This document shows, piece by piece, positions 45,215 to 56,855 of a DNA stretch of 64,000 bases. Position numbers and translations under genes: made by a program. The stretch is from Kalmusia sp. IMI 367209 (lineage: Eukaryota > Ascomycota > Dothideomycetes > Pleosporales > Didymosphaeriaceae), in NCBI GenBank assembly GCA_027946365.1, contig JAPEUQ010000001.1, positions 682,001 to 746,000 of the forward strand, in the 5' to 3' direction. The notes below the pieces were generated by a model. It did not search any database. It was not told the DNA's origin and saw nothing but the letters and a program-made list of their open reading frames with translations. The number at the start of each line of letters is the position of its first letter. The first letter of the stretch is position 1.

Positions 45215-46410
45215 TTACTTCTGCGCTTTCTTCGCATCCTCCTTCATGCCTGCCTGCACCCACTTGCGCGACTCGGCAGCGTGTTTTTCCATTGCTGCTT
45301 TGTCTTTGAGAAGCTCTTTGATCGTATGTGGGTCGGGTACGTGACGGCCTTTTTCGACAGCGGGCCGGGCGGCCTGTTTAGATGTCAGATACCATGCTCA
45401 GTGCCATCGTAGCGGAGCGGCTCAAGATTTTTGAGCTCAGCACCACGTGAAAATTGGACGTACCATGCGCTCTTCCCATGCTTTCAAAGCGGGGAACTCG
45501 TCGATGTCGACGCCGCACCAACCTGCTGCGGCAATCCAGCCCCAGTGTGCGATGTCTGCTTGCGTTAGCATCGTATTTGTGAAAATAGATGACATGCTCG
45601 GACTCCGAACCCTCACATCATCTGACTGCGAGGTTCAGAGTTAGCCAAGGCATCGTTATTACGTACCAGCAATGGTGCACTTCTCGCCCGTCAAATACTC
45701 ATAGTTTTTGTCGGAGAGATGTTTATCAAGCACACCGTATAATCGGCGTGTCTCATTCTGATAGCGGTTGACGCCATACTCGATATGCTCCGGGGCATAG
45801 CGGGTGAAGTGATCTGTTCATCCACTGTCAACCTCTCTCATCCCTTCGATCAACACCAGCTGCGTCCATGCCTATTCAAACACCCTCCCAACATTACAAA
45901 CTTCGACTACGTAAACAACAGTACTTACTGGCTTGTCCCTGCATGGGACCAACGCCGGCATTCATAAAGAATAACCAATTGTTCATCTCCCACCACTCCC
46001 TGCTACCCTCCTCATAGCTAATCTTGTAGTCGGTGTCATATCTCTTCACCAAATACTGCATGATACTTCCGCTTTCGAAGAGGTTGATCTTCTTGCCATC
46101 CGTGAAGGTGTCGGTCAAAGCAGGGATGCGTCCATTGGGATTGATCTCGAGAAACCACGGCTCTTTTTGCACGTTTTTTTGAAATTTCGATTTTGTGGAC
46201 GGTGTAGGGAAGGCTGTAGGTATCAGTGGTGCGAACGCGAGATGAGAAGGAAGTCAGGAGGAACAATAAATAAAGGTCGAAATGCAATTCGAAATCTAGA
46301 GGAAGTGTTTGTGTGTCGACTCACCCTAGTTCCTCGAGCGTGATGGAGATCTTGATGCCATTCGGCGTCTGCGTAGTATACAGCGTGATGTCTGATTTAT
46401 TTTCCCCCAT
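45215..46410 (-). CDS. Ure2/YfcG-like glutathione S-transferase, frame break in A7 run
   Basis: Exons (minus): 46410-46325, 46213-45929, 45813-45667, 45555-45464, 45373-45215; introns 111, 115, 111 and 90 nt, longer than most here. Corrected length is 255 residues. The N-terminal thioredoxin-fold domain has TLYTTQTPNGIKISITLEELG, PNGRIPAL with the cis-proline, and the ESGSIMQYLV glutathione gamma-Glu site. The helical C-terminal domain contains NHFTRYAPEHIEYGVNRYQ and DIAHWGWI. This matches the fungal Ure2-like/nu-class GSTs active in glutathione transfer or disulfide reduction. HKIEIS and QKEPWFLEINPNG lie in different frames: the run of seven T on the plus strand (46174-46180) needs one base fewer. 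Every other junction is clean, so a homopolymer error is plausible. Confidence 0.82.
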
Positions 46411-47188
46411 TGTTCTTGAATGTCGTGATTATAGTTCCAGACCGCTGCCTTCTTTTGAGTTTGGTGTAAATTTGTAAACTCTGGATCTGTGTGGTTATCT
46501 GAAAGTTGCAGCTTTATACCCTACGTCTAGCTGCGCGAAGTGGGGTCGCAAAGAGGGGCCGCCGACAACCGTACACTATGCTTAGAAATCCCCCCTCTCG
46601 TATACCCACAATACATCTCATCAGCCTCCTTATTAATGTAAGATCATTTGAGTTAATAAATAGTTGTCTGTCATTGACATTGGCATGAATTCGCATCGAC
46701 ATGTTCTTGAGTTCCGGCAATCACCATTATTCCCCAACTACTCAACCATCATCCCTTCATCATCGAGCATTCAATCTTCTCCTACTCTCCGCTAGGCAAT
46801 CCCTTCAAATTCCCTAACATCCGCACACACAAATACCCCTGGGGACCATGAGCCTCACAATGTACCCGCACTCCAAAATTTATTTAGACACCCTGCATAT
46901 CATCCCAAAGTACCTCGGCCACCTCAAGTCGCTATGCATGACAACATCGCAGAATATCACCTCAAGGTCACACGCACTTTGACCTTCACATCATGAATAT
47001 GTATGAATTCATCACCAGGGCATTCCACCGCCCAATCGCGCTATGGATGCATGTTTCCGTCCCAGTAACCATACAACGCCTAAGCTATGCACCATCAAAG
47101 ATCGAGACTCGCGTCCCATCCCCTCCACTCTTAACTGATCCTTCCAGAAAGGCGTCGGTTACGGATGTTCATGCCGGCCGCTACCTCA
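46411..47188. other. Spacer, no gene seen
   Basis: 0.8 kb between the GST start and the end of the open frame beyond YMR1. Nothing recognisable. Confidence 0.45.
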
Positions 47189-47521
47189 CCAAGAACAGCA
47201 CCACGTGAGACATGCACATGATGACACATCATTACTCTCCCCGCCCTCACTATCCTCTTCGGCATTTCTCTCCCCTTGTTCCTCATCGGCGTCATATCCA
47301 TTGTCGCTTCCAGAATCACCGCTCATGAGCCTATTGGTATCGTTGAGGTCAAGAGACGTCACATCTTTATCTACCTCTGAAGCAATCTCACTGCCAACGT
47401 TCTCACTCTCGCTGCTCCAGTTCTCACTCTCGCTGCTCCAAAGCTGCCAATACTCGGGACTCCTTTGTATATGAGGTGTACTTATGTTATTCGGGATGGT
47501 AGGACCATGAGATGACTGTTC
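47189..47521 (-). other. 111-codon open frame in phase after the YMR1 stop
   Basis: Directly after the TAG at 47524-47522 the same frame stays open for 111 codons to a TGA at 47188-47186. The encoded sequence is protein-like: SHGPTIPNNISTPHIQRSP, then WSSESEN twice from a perfect 20-bp direct repeat (47400-47440), then a strongly acidic Asp/Glu/Ser stretch. It may be a C-terminal extension reached by readthrough or splicing, or a tail lost through a new stop codon. Confidence 0.4.
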
Positions 47522-50067
47522 CTACTGCATCTCCACCTCCATCTCCTTGCGGACCTCGGTGCGGCTTTCGGATGAAGAAGATGGTCTAGGGGACGGACTG
47601 GCACCGCGCAGATTCTTCCCAAGCGAGGTAAAACCTGCAGTGAATTGTTGGCTGAGGTCTCGACCGAGGGCGGCAGCAGCATCAAGGGGTGTAGGCGTCA
47701 CGTTGCGGTTCGAGTTGAGACTCGGTGCCGCATGCGTGGGCGGGAATTCTTCATCGGCAGTCGTTCCTGCGCCTATGGCCTGCTCTGCCGTTTCTATTCC
47801 TGTGACAATGGGTTCCTGTGGGATAGGTGTAGAGGTTCCGCTCCGGCCGTTTGGCGGGCTGCTGACGTTTGATGTTTGCGGTGAGAGCATATTGGGAGGA
47901 ACCTGGGGGCCGAACCTGTTCATCTCCTCATCACTCCTGCCAAAGGACTCGGCCCACCAGCGCGCTTCGCCCTTCTTGGGAAAGATCATGCGCTCCTTTC
48001 CGCGAATGCTATCGTCAACGGTAGGGTCATATTTTGGATTCAGAAACTCTTCTCGCCGGCACAAAAAATAATCCCAGACAGATCTCGTTCGCTCAGCAGC
48101 CCGTGCTTCAACACGTTCGTTCTCGTTGTCGAAAAGGAAAGTGCCATATTGGCAGGAGTAGAGGTGATAGAGTAATCGACGTAAAAATCGTTCATTGAAC
48201 TCAAAGCGTGTGGGGTTCTGATAGCATAGTTGGTACGTGGCGTCAAGGAATTGATGGAAGACAGGCGATATCTCGTTCGGCTTGGTAATGCGTTTTTCTT
48301 CTGCAGGCCCAGGTTTTTGGAAAGGTGTCCCTCTGCTAGGGTCGACATCTGAAGTATTCAGCTCAGCCGCTGTCGCGTTGGCATCGGTCATCTGAGTGAG
48401 CGACTCGTTAGATTCGTTATTTTGACGATTGAATAGGCCCTTGGCGCCCCGAAGAGCGTTCTCGAAGGCATTCCCAGACCCAGAGCCATCGCGGTTCCGA
48501 TCTATGCGCTCGTTCTCGATAGTGAACCACTTGTCGCTGCCTAAAAATCCAGATCGGTGACGGAACATGTGGCCGAACGATAACCAGTCCTTCTCAACGA
48601 GAATGATGAATCCCTCTAACGTCCGGTAGTATGGGTCGAGACATATCTGGCTAAGGGCGCTGAGCTGGCTGGTCCTGTCCCATCCATCGGAACAATGGAT
48701 CAAAACATGCGAGTGCATGATACCCACAGTCCGTGCGATCAAGGCGGTACCGTCTAAAATATTGGCGATGTGTCGTATCCAGCCGCTTTTTCGTAGCATG
48801 TCGTAATTGGGCGCAATGTGGAGGAAGTCTGACTCCTTCAGCGCTTCTACGACCCATTCAAGAGACTTACGCATAACATGAATGTTATCGATCCCTAGGT
48901 AAGCTTTCTCAGCGCCGGGGTAGTAGTCCATCTTCTCCGAGCCTAGCCCAACAGCTTGCATAGCGTACGCATTCACGGTAGGTCTCGCGTCCACAATAAG
49001 ATTCCGCTGTTGAGCTCCATATATTCGCGGCCCATCAGGTTCAGTCTCAAGCGACTCAGCGAGGTCGTCTACCACGGTTCGTCCAGGATTGAGAGTTTCC
49101 GTATCGCCCACGCCAACAAACGAACTGTCAGCAGCTGATTCGTTCAAGTTGACAACACTTGATTCTGGGGAAGAATCTGCCGGAGTCGTGGGGATTGGAG
49201 TCTGCGTTGTTCTCCACCCACGATTTGTAGCCCATATGGCAGCAACAAGGCGCTCATCCTGCGCGTTCCGCTTGCCGCTGAGACCGGGCGTCGGCTGCGA
49301 GCTCCGAGTTATCGAGCAGTTGTTCAAGGGATGGCGGTATACGAGCGCCGGTATGCGCTCACGAGAGCGGTAGTTTCCTGCATATCGGAGGACGCTGTCG
49401 GAGACCCTTGTAGGCACGGCAATAACGCTAGGATACGTCTTTGAGTACTGAAAACGCGTATTAGAATATGCGTTCCCCTTGTCACCGCACCTGGATTACC
49501 TTGTATTCCTTGTTGATGTCAGATATCCGCCAGCCCTTCTCCGAATCCTTTGGGCTGATGCCTAATCGCTTAAACTCTTTCCGCGCATCGTATATCTGCC
49601 ACCCGTTGAATTGATCTTCTGGCGCTTTCGGCTGGTAGCTAAAAGCGAGAAGTTTATCCAATCTCTCGAGCTTGCAAGATAACTGCCGAATGCTATCGTA
49701 CACGTCGCGTGCCTGTTTCTCATCGAGAAAGTTGAACGCAGTGTATGTGAAGTCGCGACAGCGCAGGCGGATCGACGGCTTGTAATGTGAGGATGGTGGG
49801 CACGGGCGCAAACAGCAGTAGGATATTTGCGGGTACGTAATCCATATTTCTTTCTGGCGCTGGGGCTTCACGGAGGAGGAGGCGGCGTTTTTCGGAGGTG
49901 GGAGGTAGCTGAAGACGATGTGGTGGGGCATGAGATGCAGCGTGCCATCGTACGAGGTCCCCTGGCGGAAGGCCTGGACATGCTCTACCTATGAAGCGTG
50001 AGTTGCTTGTATCTCCAGTTTGAGCGGGGAAGCTCGGAGCTACCTTGCTAATCTTTATTTTCTCCAT
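47522..50067 (-). CDS. YMR1: Myotubularin-family phosphoinositide 3-phosphatase
   Basis: Exons (minus): 50067-50044, 49988-49500, 49447-47522 (812 residues); introns 55 and 52 nt. The first exon encodes MEKIKISK. Residues about 10-130 form the PH-GRAM domain (GTSYDGTLHLMPHHIVFSY). The phosphatase domain contains FKRLGISPKDSEKGWRISDIN, YPSVIAVP, and the catalytic loop HCSDGWDRTSQLSALSQICLDPYYRT with the C-x5-R signature of active myotubularins. Later DKWFTIENERIDRN and EFNERFLRRLLYHLYSCQYGTFL are typical. It dephosphorylates PI3P and PI(3,5)P2 on endosomes and vacuoles. The C-terminal ~150 residues are low in complexity and the stop TAG is followed by a long in-phase open frame. VAM7, a PI3P-binding SNARE, is elsewhere in this window but is unlinked to it functionally by position. 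Confidence 0.92.
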
Positions 50068-50812
50068 ACTGCTGGTAGGCAGTCATGCATGTACCTACCA
50101 GCGCGAGCGTGCGTTAAGCCGGACAATCCCGAAGCGAAGGTGCACAGAAGAATTACAGATACGTAGTAATATTGAATCGTGACTTGAAGGGGTTGAAAGA
50201 TAAGTAGAGCGAATGCAGTCGAGTCACGCGGGTTGCGTTGGCATGTTGATCCGTGAGGCAGTGAATGAATCGCCGCGGCTCGTCATCATCGCTTCCGCGC
50301 CCAAACCCTGCAGCTGGGGCGCCTTGGCAAGATCGACCCTCTAGATCCTAGCTAAAACCCACCTTTGGAAGGCATGCTCAGAAGCAACACTTTCTACCGC
50401 TTAGCATACAAACTCACACATTCCAGACACAATTCATCCACATATAAACATTGGGCGCCTGCAGGTATGGAGGAAACTCAGGTTTCTAAACGTACCCTAA
50501 AATCCAAAGACACGTGCTAGCACTACACACAATACACCGAGACCAATTTTCAACTACTTACCCTATACGCCAGCAGTGCTGCGTTGGAAATATACAAGCT
50601 ACACCAGACACCGCTTCGAGCAAGATTCCAGCATTTTCCGTTGTCCCGAAAACTTCATGAGATACAGATTCCAGAACCCACGTCTACAAGAAATTCAACT
50701 CAGAGTGACCGATGCTTGCAAATCATGGCCGACCGATGACAGAACGCGGGAGTGAAACGCAGAACAGCCCATCCCCGACAATGCCCCGGTGATCTAGCAA
50801 TGAAGCAATCAT
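50068..50812. other. Spacer between YMR1 start and BBP stop
   Basis: 0.75 kb. Promoter of YMR1 and 3' region of BBP; no gene seen. Confidence 0.45.
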
Positions 50813-52824
50813 CTACGAGGGTGGAGGAGGCGGAGGAGCATCAGACGGAGGCGGCGGCGGGGAAGATCGGAGGGAGGAGGCGGCGGTGGAGCAGATCCAG
50901 GTGGGGAGGGGAGGGCTGCCAGCACTCCCGCCGTAATTCTGGAACAGAGGTCCAAGCCCAGGAGGCGGGCCAGCCTGCTGCGCAGTAGTACCATAGCCGT
51001 ACGAGCTCATGCCAGGAGGAGCCGCGCCTGGAGCACCATGTTGATCGTATCCATAGTTTCCATAGCCGTAGGATGCGTTGGCGCTCGAAGCCCATGGGGC
51101 AGCAGCCCCGCCGTTGTAACCTCCCTGATTGTAGTGATCGCCACTCTGTTGGGCACCTCCAGCACTGGCCCACGGGGCTGCGTTGCTATCGTGGTCGTCG
51201 CGATTGTTGCGAGCCCACGGCGCTGGTGCTCCCGTTGGCCGCTGCTCCCAAGGCTTGGCGGCGCGCTGTTCCTCTCCACCATACCCGCCTCCGTTGGCAT
51301 TGTATTCGATCGCGCCAGCCGGTTGGCCGCCGTCGCCACCTCCCATCTCGTTGAGGAAGCTGTCCAGTTCGTTCTCGGCGCCGCCGATTCGAGCTTGGGC
51401 ACGGTCTCCGTAGCGGTTGTCGTTGCGCCAGCCGCTCCCGCTCTTGCGTTGAGGGCAATCGCGAGCCATGTGCCCAGCCTGTCCACAGACGCGGCAGATG
51501 ATGCTGGCAGTGTAATTTTGCTTCTGGGGACAATCATACTTGCGATGGCCGATCTCGCCGCAGTTCTGGCAAGCTTGGTTCTCATCATCACGAAGGGTAC
51601 CGTTGAGAGCGGCAAGTTCGCGAAGCTGGTTGCGCTTGAGCTCGTTCTGGCCTTCAGGAATGGAGGCAGCCTGCTGATGATTAATATTTGTATAGATCTG
51701 TTGAACGATAAGACATACCGTCTCAATGACGTTGTGAATAAGTTTTTTCGCCTTGTTCACTTTGTCTTCAGTATCGGCCATGATCAGACAGTGCAGATCC
51801 TCCTCTTGGTTGCTGGTGTGAGCTGCGTCAGATCGACCTTTACCCTCTTTGACGGAGCCTTTGCCACGGATCGCAATTTTGGCGCCGGACTCAGACTCCA
51901 TCTTCTTCAAAGTGTTGCCTCGCGGGCCAATGAGTAGTCCAACTGTTAGTGCAGAAAAATCTGTGGTTAGTTATGTGATCAAAAGTTGCGAGCAATTGGG
52001 ACGATGTGGGTTAGTGACTTGGCTATGCAGAAGGTCCGCCGATGCGAAACTACACAATCGGCAGGTTGTGCAAAGCGGTCAAGACGAAGGCAAGGGAGAG
52101 GAAGAAGACTGATAAAGAAAGTTAGAGGGGTTAGTATCATACTGAAGTTAATCTCCGGGTAGTCATTGACTGGAACATAGACTTTCTCCTGCGTCTTAGT
52201 AGGGCGCCTATAATCTGCCGGTGGGTGGTAGTTAGGAAGCGTCTTCATGGCCTTCTCTACAAGTTTGTGGCGCTCGTCCTCGAGTCGCTTGCGGTAGCGG
52301 AACTCGCGCGTGTTGACACGACGACCGTAATTGTCATACTGCGGTGGAGGAGAAGGCGACCTGAGAGGATTAGTACCGGGTCGGTTGTTGGACGAAATAG
52401 AAACGTACCTATCCCCGTCGGCTGGAACAACGTCGTTGATCTTCAGCTTCTGGGTGATCTCCTCGATACGCAGATGCAACGTGTACGCGTCAAGCTGCTC
52501 CGTGGTCATAGCCGCATAGATGGCTGTGGGTAGGCCCATCAGCCCAGCAGCCTTGTTCTCGCTCGCATCGCCCCATCGATTGCGCTTCTTGCGGCGCCGA
52601 GGACCATCGGCATCTTCACCCTCTGTTAACATGCTGTCGATAGAAGCACTGAGACACGACTCACCTCGGGTCGGGCTGCGACCACGCTTCAGCTCAGACA
52701 GGCCCGTCGATGGCTCAGCAGGATTATAGCCTCCGTCGTCGCCGCTGCTGTCTCCGCCAATGCGACGACGATTCCCGAGCGGAATGTTGTTCGAGCCGGT
52801 GATTCCCTGGTTACGCCACGACAT
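50813..52824 (-). CDS. MSL5: Branchpoint-bridging protein BBP/SF1
   Basis: Exons (minus): 52824-52665, 52622-52409, 52360-52143, 51942-51719, 51670-50813 (557 residues). In order: MSWRNQGITG start, an RRRKKRNRWG SF1-type helix-hairpin region, VNTREFRYRKRLEDERHKL, a KH/QUA2 RNA-binding domain (NFIGLLIGPRGNTLKKMES), two CCHC zinc knuckles (CQNCGEIGHRKYDC, CRVCGQAGHMARDC) and a Gly/Tyr/Pro-rich tail. BBP recognises the intron branchpoint in the early spliceosome. Introns 1, 2 and 4 (42, 48, 48 nt) have lengths divisible by three and no stop, so retention would only insert 14-16 residues; I treated them as introns because donors, acceptors and family alignment fit. Near the C-terminus LPTWICSTAASSLRSS reads as if in the wrong frame of a polyproline tract. 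Confidence 0.93.
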
Positions 52825-53107
52825 GATGATTAGGTCGAATGGTGGTGAGTGGGTGTGGAAAGGGGTGCGTAAAGCGCGCAAAGTAAAAGAGGAGAAGTGG
52901 CAAGCTTTCTTGAAGCGGCCCGACCGCGCTAGCCGTTCGCAGTTCTCTGCAGTCACGTGCTGCGTGACTGCCTAACCCTTCGCTTTTGCATGTTCAGATG
53001 AAACTGGTCAGCCATGGCTGTACTTCATAATATTGTTGTCTCCTGTATATGACACGTGTGCTGACCTTGCCCTAAGCCTTGCTTGATCTCCCATTCCTAC
53101 TTCCCAC

Positions 53108-55508
53108 TCATTCCCCTCCGCCAAAGAAACCCACCCTCGCCCCCTTCTCATTAGCCTTCTTCAACCGCAAAACCGTCTCTAAATGTCCCATACCCAAACA
53201 TTCATCATACTTACTAGCTAGCAACATCGCCGTTTTCAGAACATTCTTAATCTGCCTTCCGTTAAGCTGTACCCTCGCCAGCTTTTCCAGCTCCGCGTCT
53301 GAAAACGCGTTGATGCCGATATTAGAGTTCTTCGCGCGGGCGTGCGTTGTCAGAAACGTGGACCAGACTTGCTTGCGCGAAGTTTTGTCCAGGTCGGCGT
53401 AGTTGAGGGTGAGGTGAATGCGTGATTCGAAGGCAGCATCCATATTTTCAAGACGATTTGTGGTGAGGAACATTATTCCCGAGAAGTACCTGAAGAGAGT
53501 TAATCATTGTTGGGATGTAGCAAAAGAGTTCGTACTCAAGTAGGCGAAGGAAAATGGCGACGAGCTTATTGCGGTCGAGGTCCGCCGTGGAACGAGCTTC
53601 CATGAAGACATCCGCTTCGTCGAGCAGCAGTACTAACCCGTACGTCAGTTGATTTTCTTCTACCAACGATCGTCATGAGAACTCACCAGCACCCCACTTT
53701 GAGCACATCTCCAAGATATCATGCAACTTATTCTCCAGCTGACTCGGCTTGCTTCCTAGGTCTGCCGCTCCAGCGCTATAAAGAGGAGCCTTCATGGCTT
53801 CTGCCACGCTCTCCGCTGTCAATGTCTTCCCTACACCCGGTGGACCGGCCAATAACATAATGATGCCCTTGCCCTTGCCATGGATGAAGTCGTCAAAGTC
53901 TTCGCGGCTCTTGACCTGCGACTCGGCGAACGAAAGGATAAGATCCTTTTGTTCCTGAGGTGCGACGAGGGACTTGAACGCATCTTCGTTCCACTCGATG
54001 TCCTTGATGTTGTCGATGAAGAAGTTGAACCACTTCTTATCCCGGAGAGAGTAGCCGCGGACTTTGGCGTCTGCAAGGAGCTGCTGCTCCTCGGTGAGGA
54101 TGGGTCGGAAGTCCGGCGTGAGGACAGGCTTTTTGCCTACCGGGGCAGGAGTCTTCTTCTGGCCAAGATCCTCGTCGAGCACGACACAGTCATCGTCGGT
54201 CTCTTCACCGTTGGTAGAGCTTGCTACGTCCTGGGGTAACTCTGGAGTCTCAAACAACTCCAGGCTTGTCTTTGTCTGGTAACGAGAGAACGAGTGCGCG
54301 TCGATGATGATGCGGCTCTTGATGTTATACTTTTGTTCTCCGCGATGGTCTTTGCCCAAAGCGATGCCATCATAGGCTACAAAGTGGTAACCTTTGTACG
54401 CCTCGAATAAGCGACCTCGGTCCATCAATCTACTCTTAACCTCCTCCGAGTTCGCGTGTGAAGACAGCGGAAACGCCTCAAACGTGGTGATCTTTTTCGT
54501 ACCCTTGAACTCATTTATGTTGATAATCTCTTTGTTGTATCCGAATTGACTGCCATCAAAATCGACGTACTGACACTCCATCTTGTAGATATTGCTACCA
54601 TGCGAGGTGTCAAATTTGGCAGTCTTGAGCTTGAAGATGCGATCGTGGCCATCAGTCTTGCGGTAGACTAGGCAGCCCGGTTCGAAGAGCGTCCACAATT
54701 TACGGAACTTTCCCACGCCGTGAGCGACTAGATCTTTCTTCTCACGGATGATTGACGCGAGTTCGCTCTCCAAAGTGGAGCATAGAAGCTCTAGGTGATC
54801 CACAGCATCCTCGGTCAAACGAGCCACTGATGGCGACGCATTGGCTCTCTGGCGTTCGAGCATTGCTCGCTCGCCTTGAAGACGCTCCCATCGGTGCACG
54901 AAACATTCAAACGGCGCGTTGAACTCCACGCGCTCGAGCTCAGTGGTGATACCTGGATATCCTTCCAAGACGCGAGCTAGACTCTTCTTGAGAAGGGCAC
55001 TTTGCACGACGATAGAGTGCAAATCCAAGGTCTTGCTGGGATCATCTGAAAGCTTGTATCGAGCGACCAAAGCATGCTGCAGCGAGTATGCATCCTCTGC
55101 GGGTGGCCCAGCTCTCTGTGGATACTGTGTCGTCCACTGTATTGCCCTTGTTAGCAAAACCGGAATTTGTCAGACGTCTGCTGGAACAGGACTACTGTTC
55201 AGGATGACTACTCTTTTGCGTGGTGATTGCTTTTAGCGTGCAAGAGTATGTTCGTGTATGCAAGACGTCTCATGCGCTCTCTGGAACATGCGCACCTTGT
55301 TGGGTAGAAATGGATCTGCATAGACACTATGTATGCTAGTTAGACTTCCTGCTGGAGCAACAGGCTCCTTGGGTGTAGCCCCAATGATTGTTGCAGGAGG
55401 AGCGGTGCTAGTATACATTGCACCTGGAGGCGGAGGAGCAGTCTGCGTATTGATGTTGTCTTTGTACATGAACAGTGGAAGTTTATTAAATGGTGATTGA
55501 GCCATCAT
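53108..55508 (-). CDS. Fungal AAA-type ATPase with DUF7025 domain
   Basis: Exons (minus): 55508-55296, 55136-53687, 53632-53536, 53489-53108 (713 residues). The first intron (159 nt, GTGCGC donor) is the least certain; introns of 54 and 46 nt follow. A proline-rich N-terminus leads to a large region with LVAHGVGKFRKLWTLFEPG and KGYHFVAYDGIALGKDHRGE, typical of the DUF7025 domain. A AAA module follows: Walker A LAGPPGVGKTLTAES, Walker B VLLLDEADVFMEAR, sensor TTNR and an arginine-finger-like ESRIHL, then a lid. Many copies exist in filamentous fungi and their function is mostly unknown; the Bcs1-like subgroup comparison is only structural. The nucleotide-binding residues look intact, so it is probably active as an ATPase. 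Confidence 0.85.
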
Positions 55509-56855
55509 GCAATGGCTGAAGTAGAGAACAGAGCGATGTCTTCATAGAATTATATATCTGAGCATGTATAGTAAGGTTGTGTCTGATACTCAACGTTGTT
55601 CACGGTTGCCTAGTCCAATTTGTGTGGAGAAAGGGCGCCTGAAGGAATCGGAATCTGTAAGGATGTGGCGAAGTGGGGTGGGGTGGCGACAGTACGACTC
55701 ACGCATTGGTACAGTCATACGGTCTGTACCAGGTCATTTTATACCCCGCACATGTAGGAGTCGGCCTCGAGGCGGCCTCACCGGATAAAGGGGAACCTTG
55801 GATGTTCTTCGTCCAGGTAGCGCGATAGTGTTGTTGCCTGATAAGCGACAAGTATACGGTAGGAAATTAGCGTTGGATAGTCAAACATCTTCAAAATGTT
55901 TCTAGAGATATTTGAGGGAAGTTCTCTAGTGTGCCTGGATACACGGTAGCCGTAAGAGGGGTCATTATTGATGAAAGCGCCATACCTAGGAACATGTGCT
56001 TTAATCCGAGATGATACGCATACCGAACCTCCAAGCAATGTTTCGTGTAGCAGACAGACCAACGAGAAAACTTCCAAAGGTGGGTATGTGCTAGTAGGTG
56101 ACCCAAAAAAAAATACAATAATGAATATTCGCTAGTCGTCACCGACCTAGCTACTAATCCACCGGTACCCTGCTTAAGTACAGCTGAGCAAACGGGAAGC
56201 TGGCCTTTCACTGCTTCGCTCGACCTAGACATCACTAACATCGCGTGCTGTTCGGCTTCAGTAAACAGTGATTGGGTAACGGAGAGGATCCACCACTAAG
56301 CCTAAGGTAGGAAATTAGCTAACCTTCTACTCCCGCCTGCGGGAGTCAGAGTACGCACACAGTACTGCTGCCCTTGAGACCGCATACTGTTTTAACAGTC
56401 AATGGATTTCGAGCCGTGCGGCGTGTGAAGACATTGCTGGATTGCGCATGCCTTGGGCCGAGTAGAGGATACAATGGCAGGACAGAGTTAAGAATGTGGT
56501 CAATGGGCGCCGAGTGTACCATATGTAGGCATATGTGTTGCATCGAGAGCGGCCAAGCTTCAAGTATATGCAGGGCTGTTTTTGTTCTTCATTCTCACGA
56601 TTCTCGTAGGTCATTTCGGTGTGTTGCCAGTCATCATTACAAACATCTTATGTTAGAAGGAAGAGAACGTATGCAGAGGTTTCTTGCTTGGACAGAAGAT
56701 GAAACATAGCATTAAGAGAAGTACACGAGCAATTGAGAGTAAAAATGTCCCTACACCCGAGCGAAAAGAGAACCTGGAAAGACTATGTTTTAGGCCTCAA
56801 ATCTGCTCTGCGACAGAAGGTGAAATGACAAAGTTGATACCCGCCAACCACCTCT
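55509..56855. other. Spacer, no gene seen
   Basis: 1.3 kb between the AAA start and the end of the cyclotransferase gene. Open frames here begin at non-ATG codons and show no domain. Confidence 0.45.
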
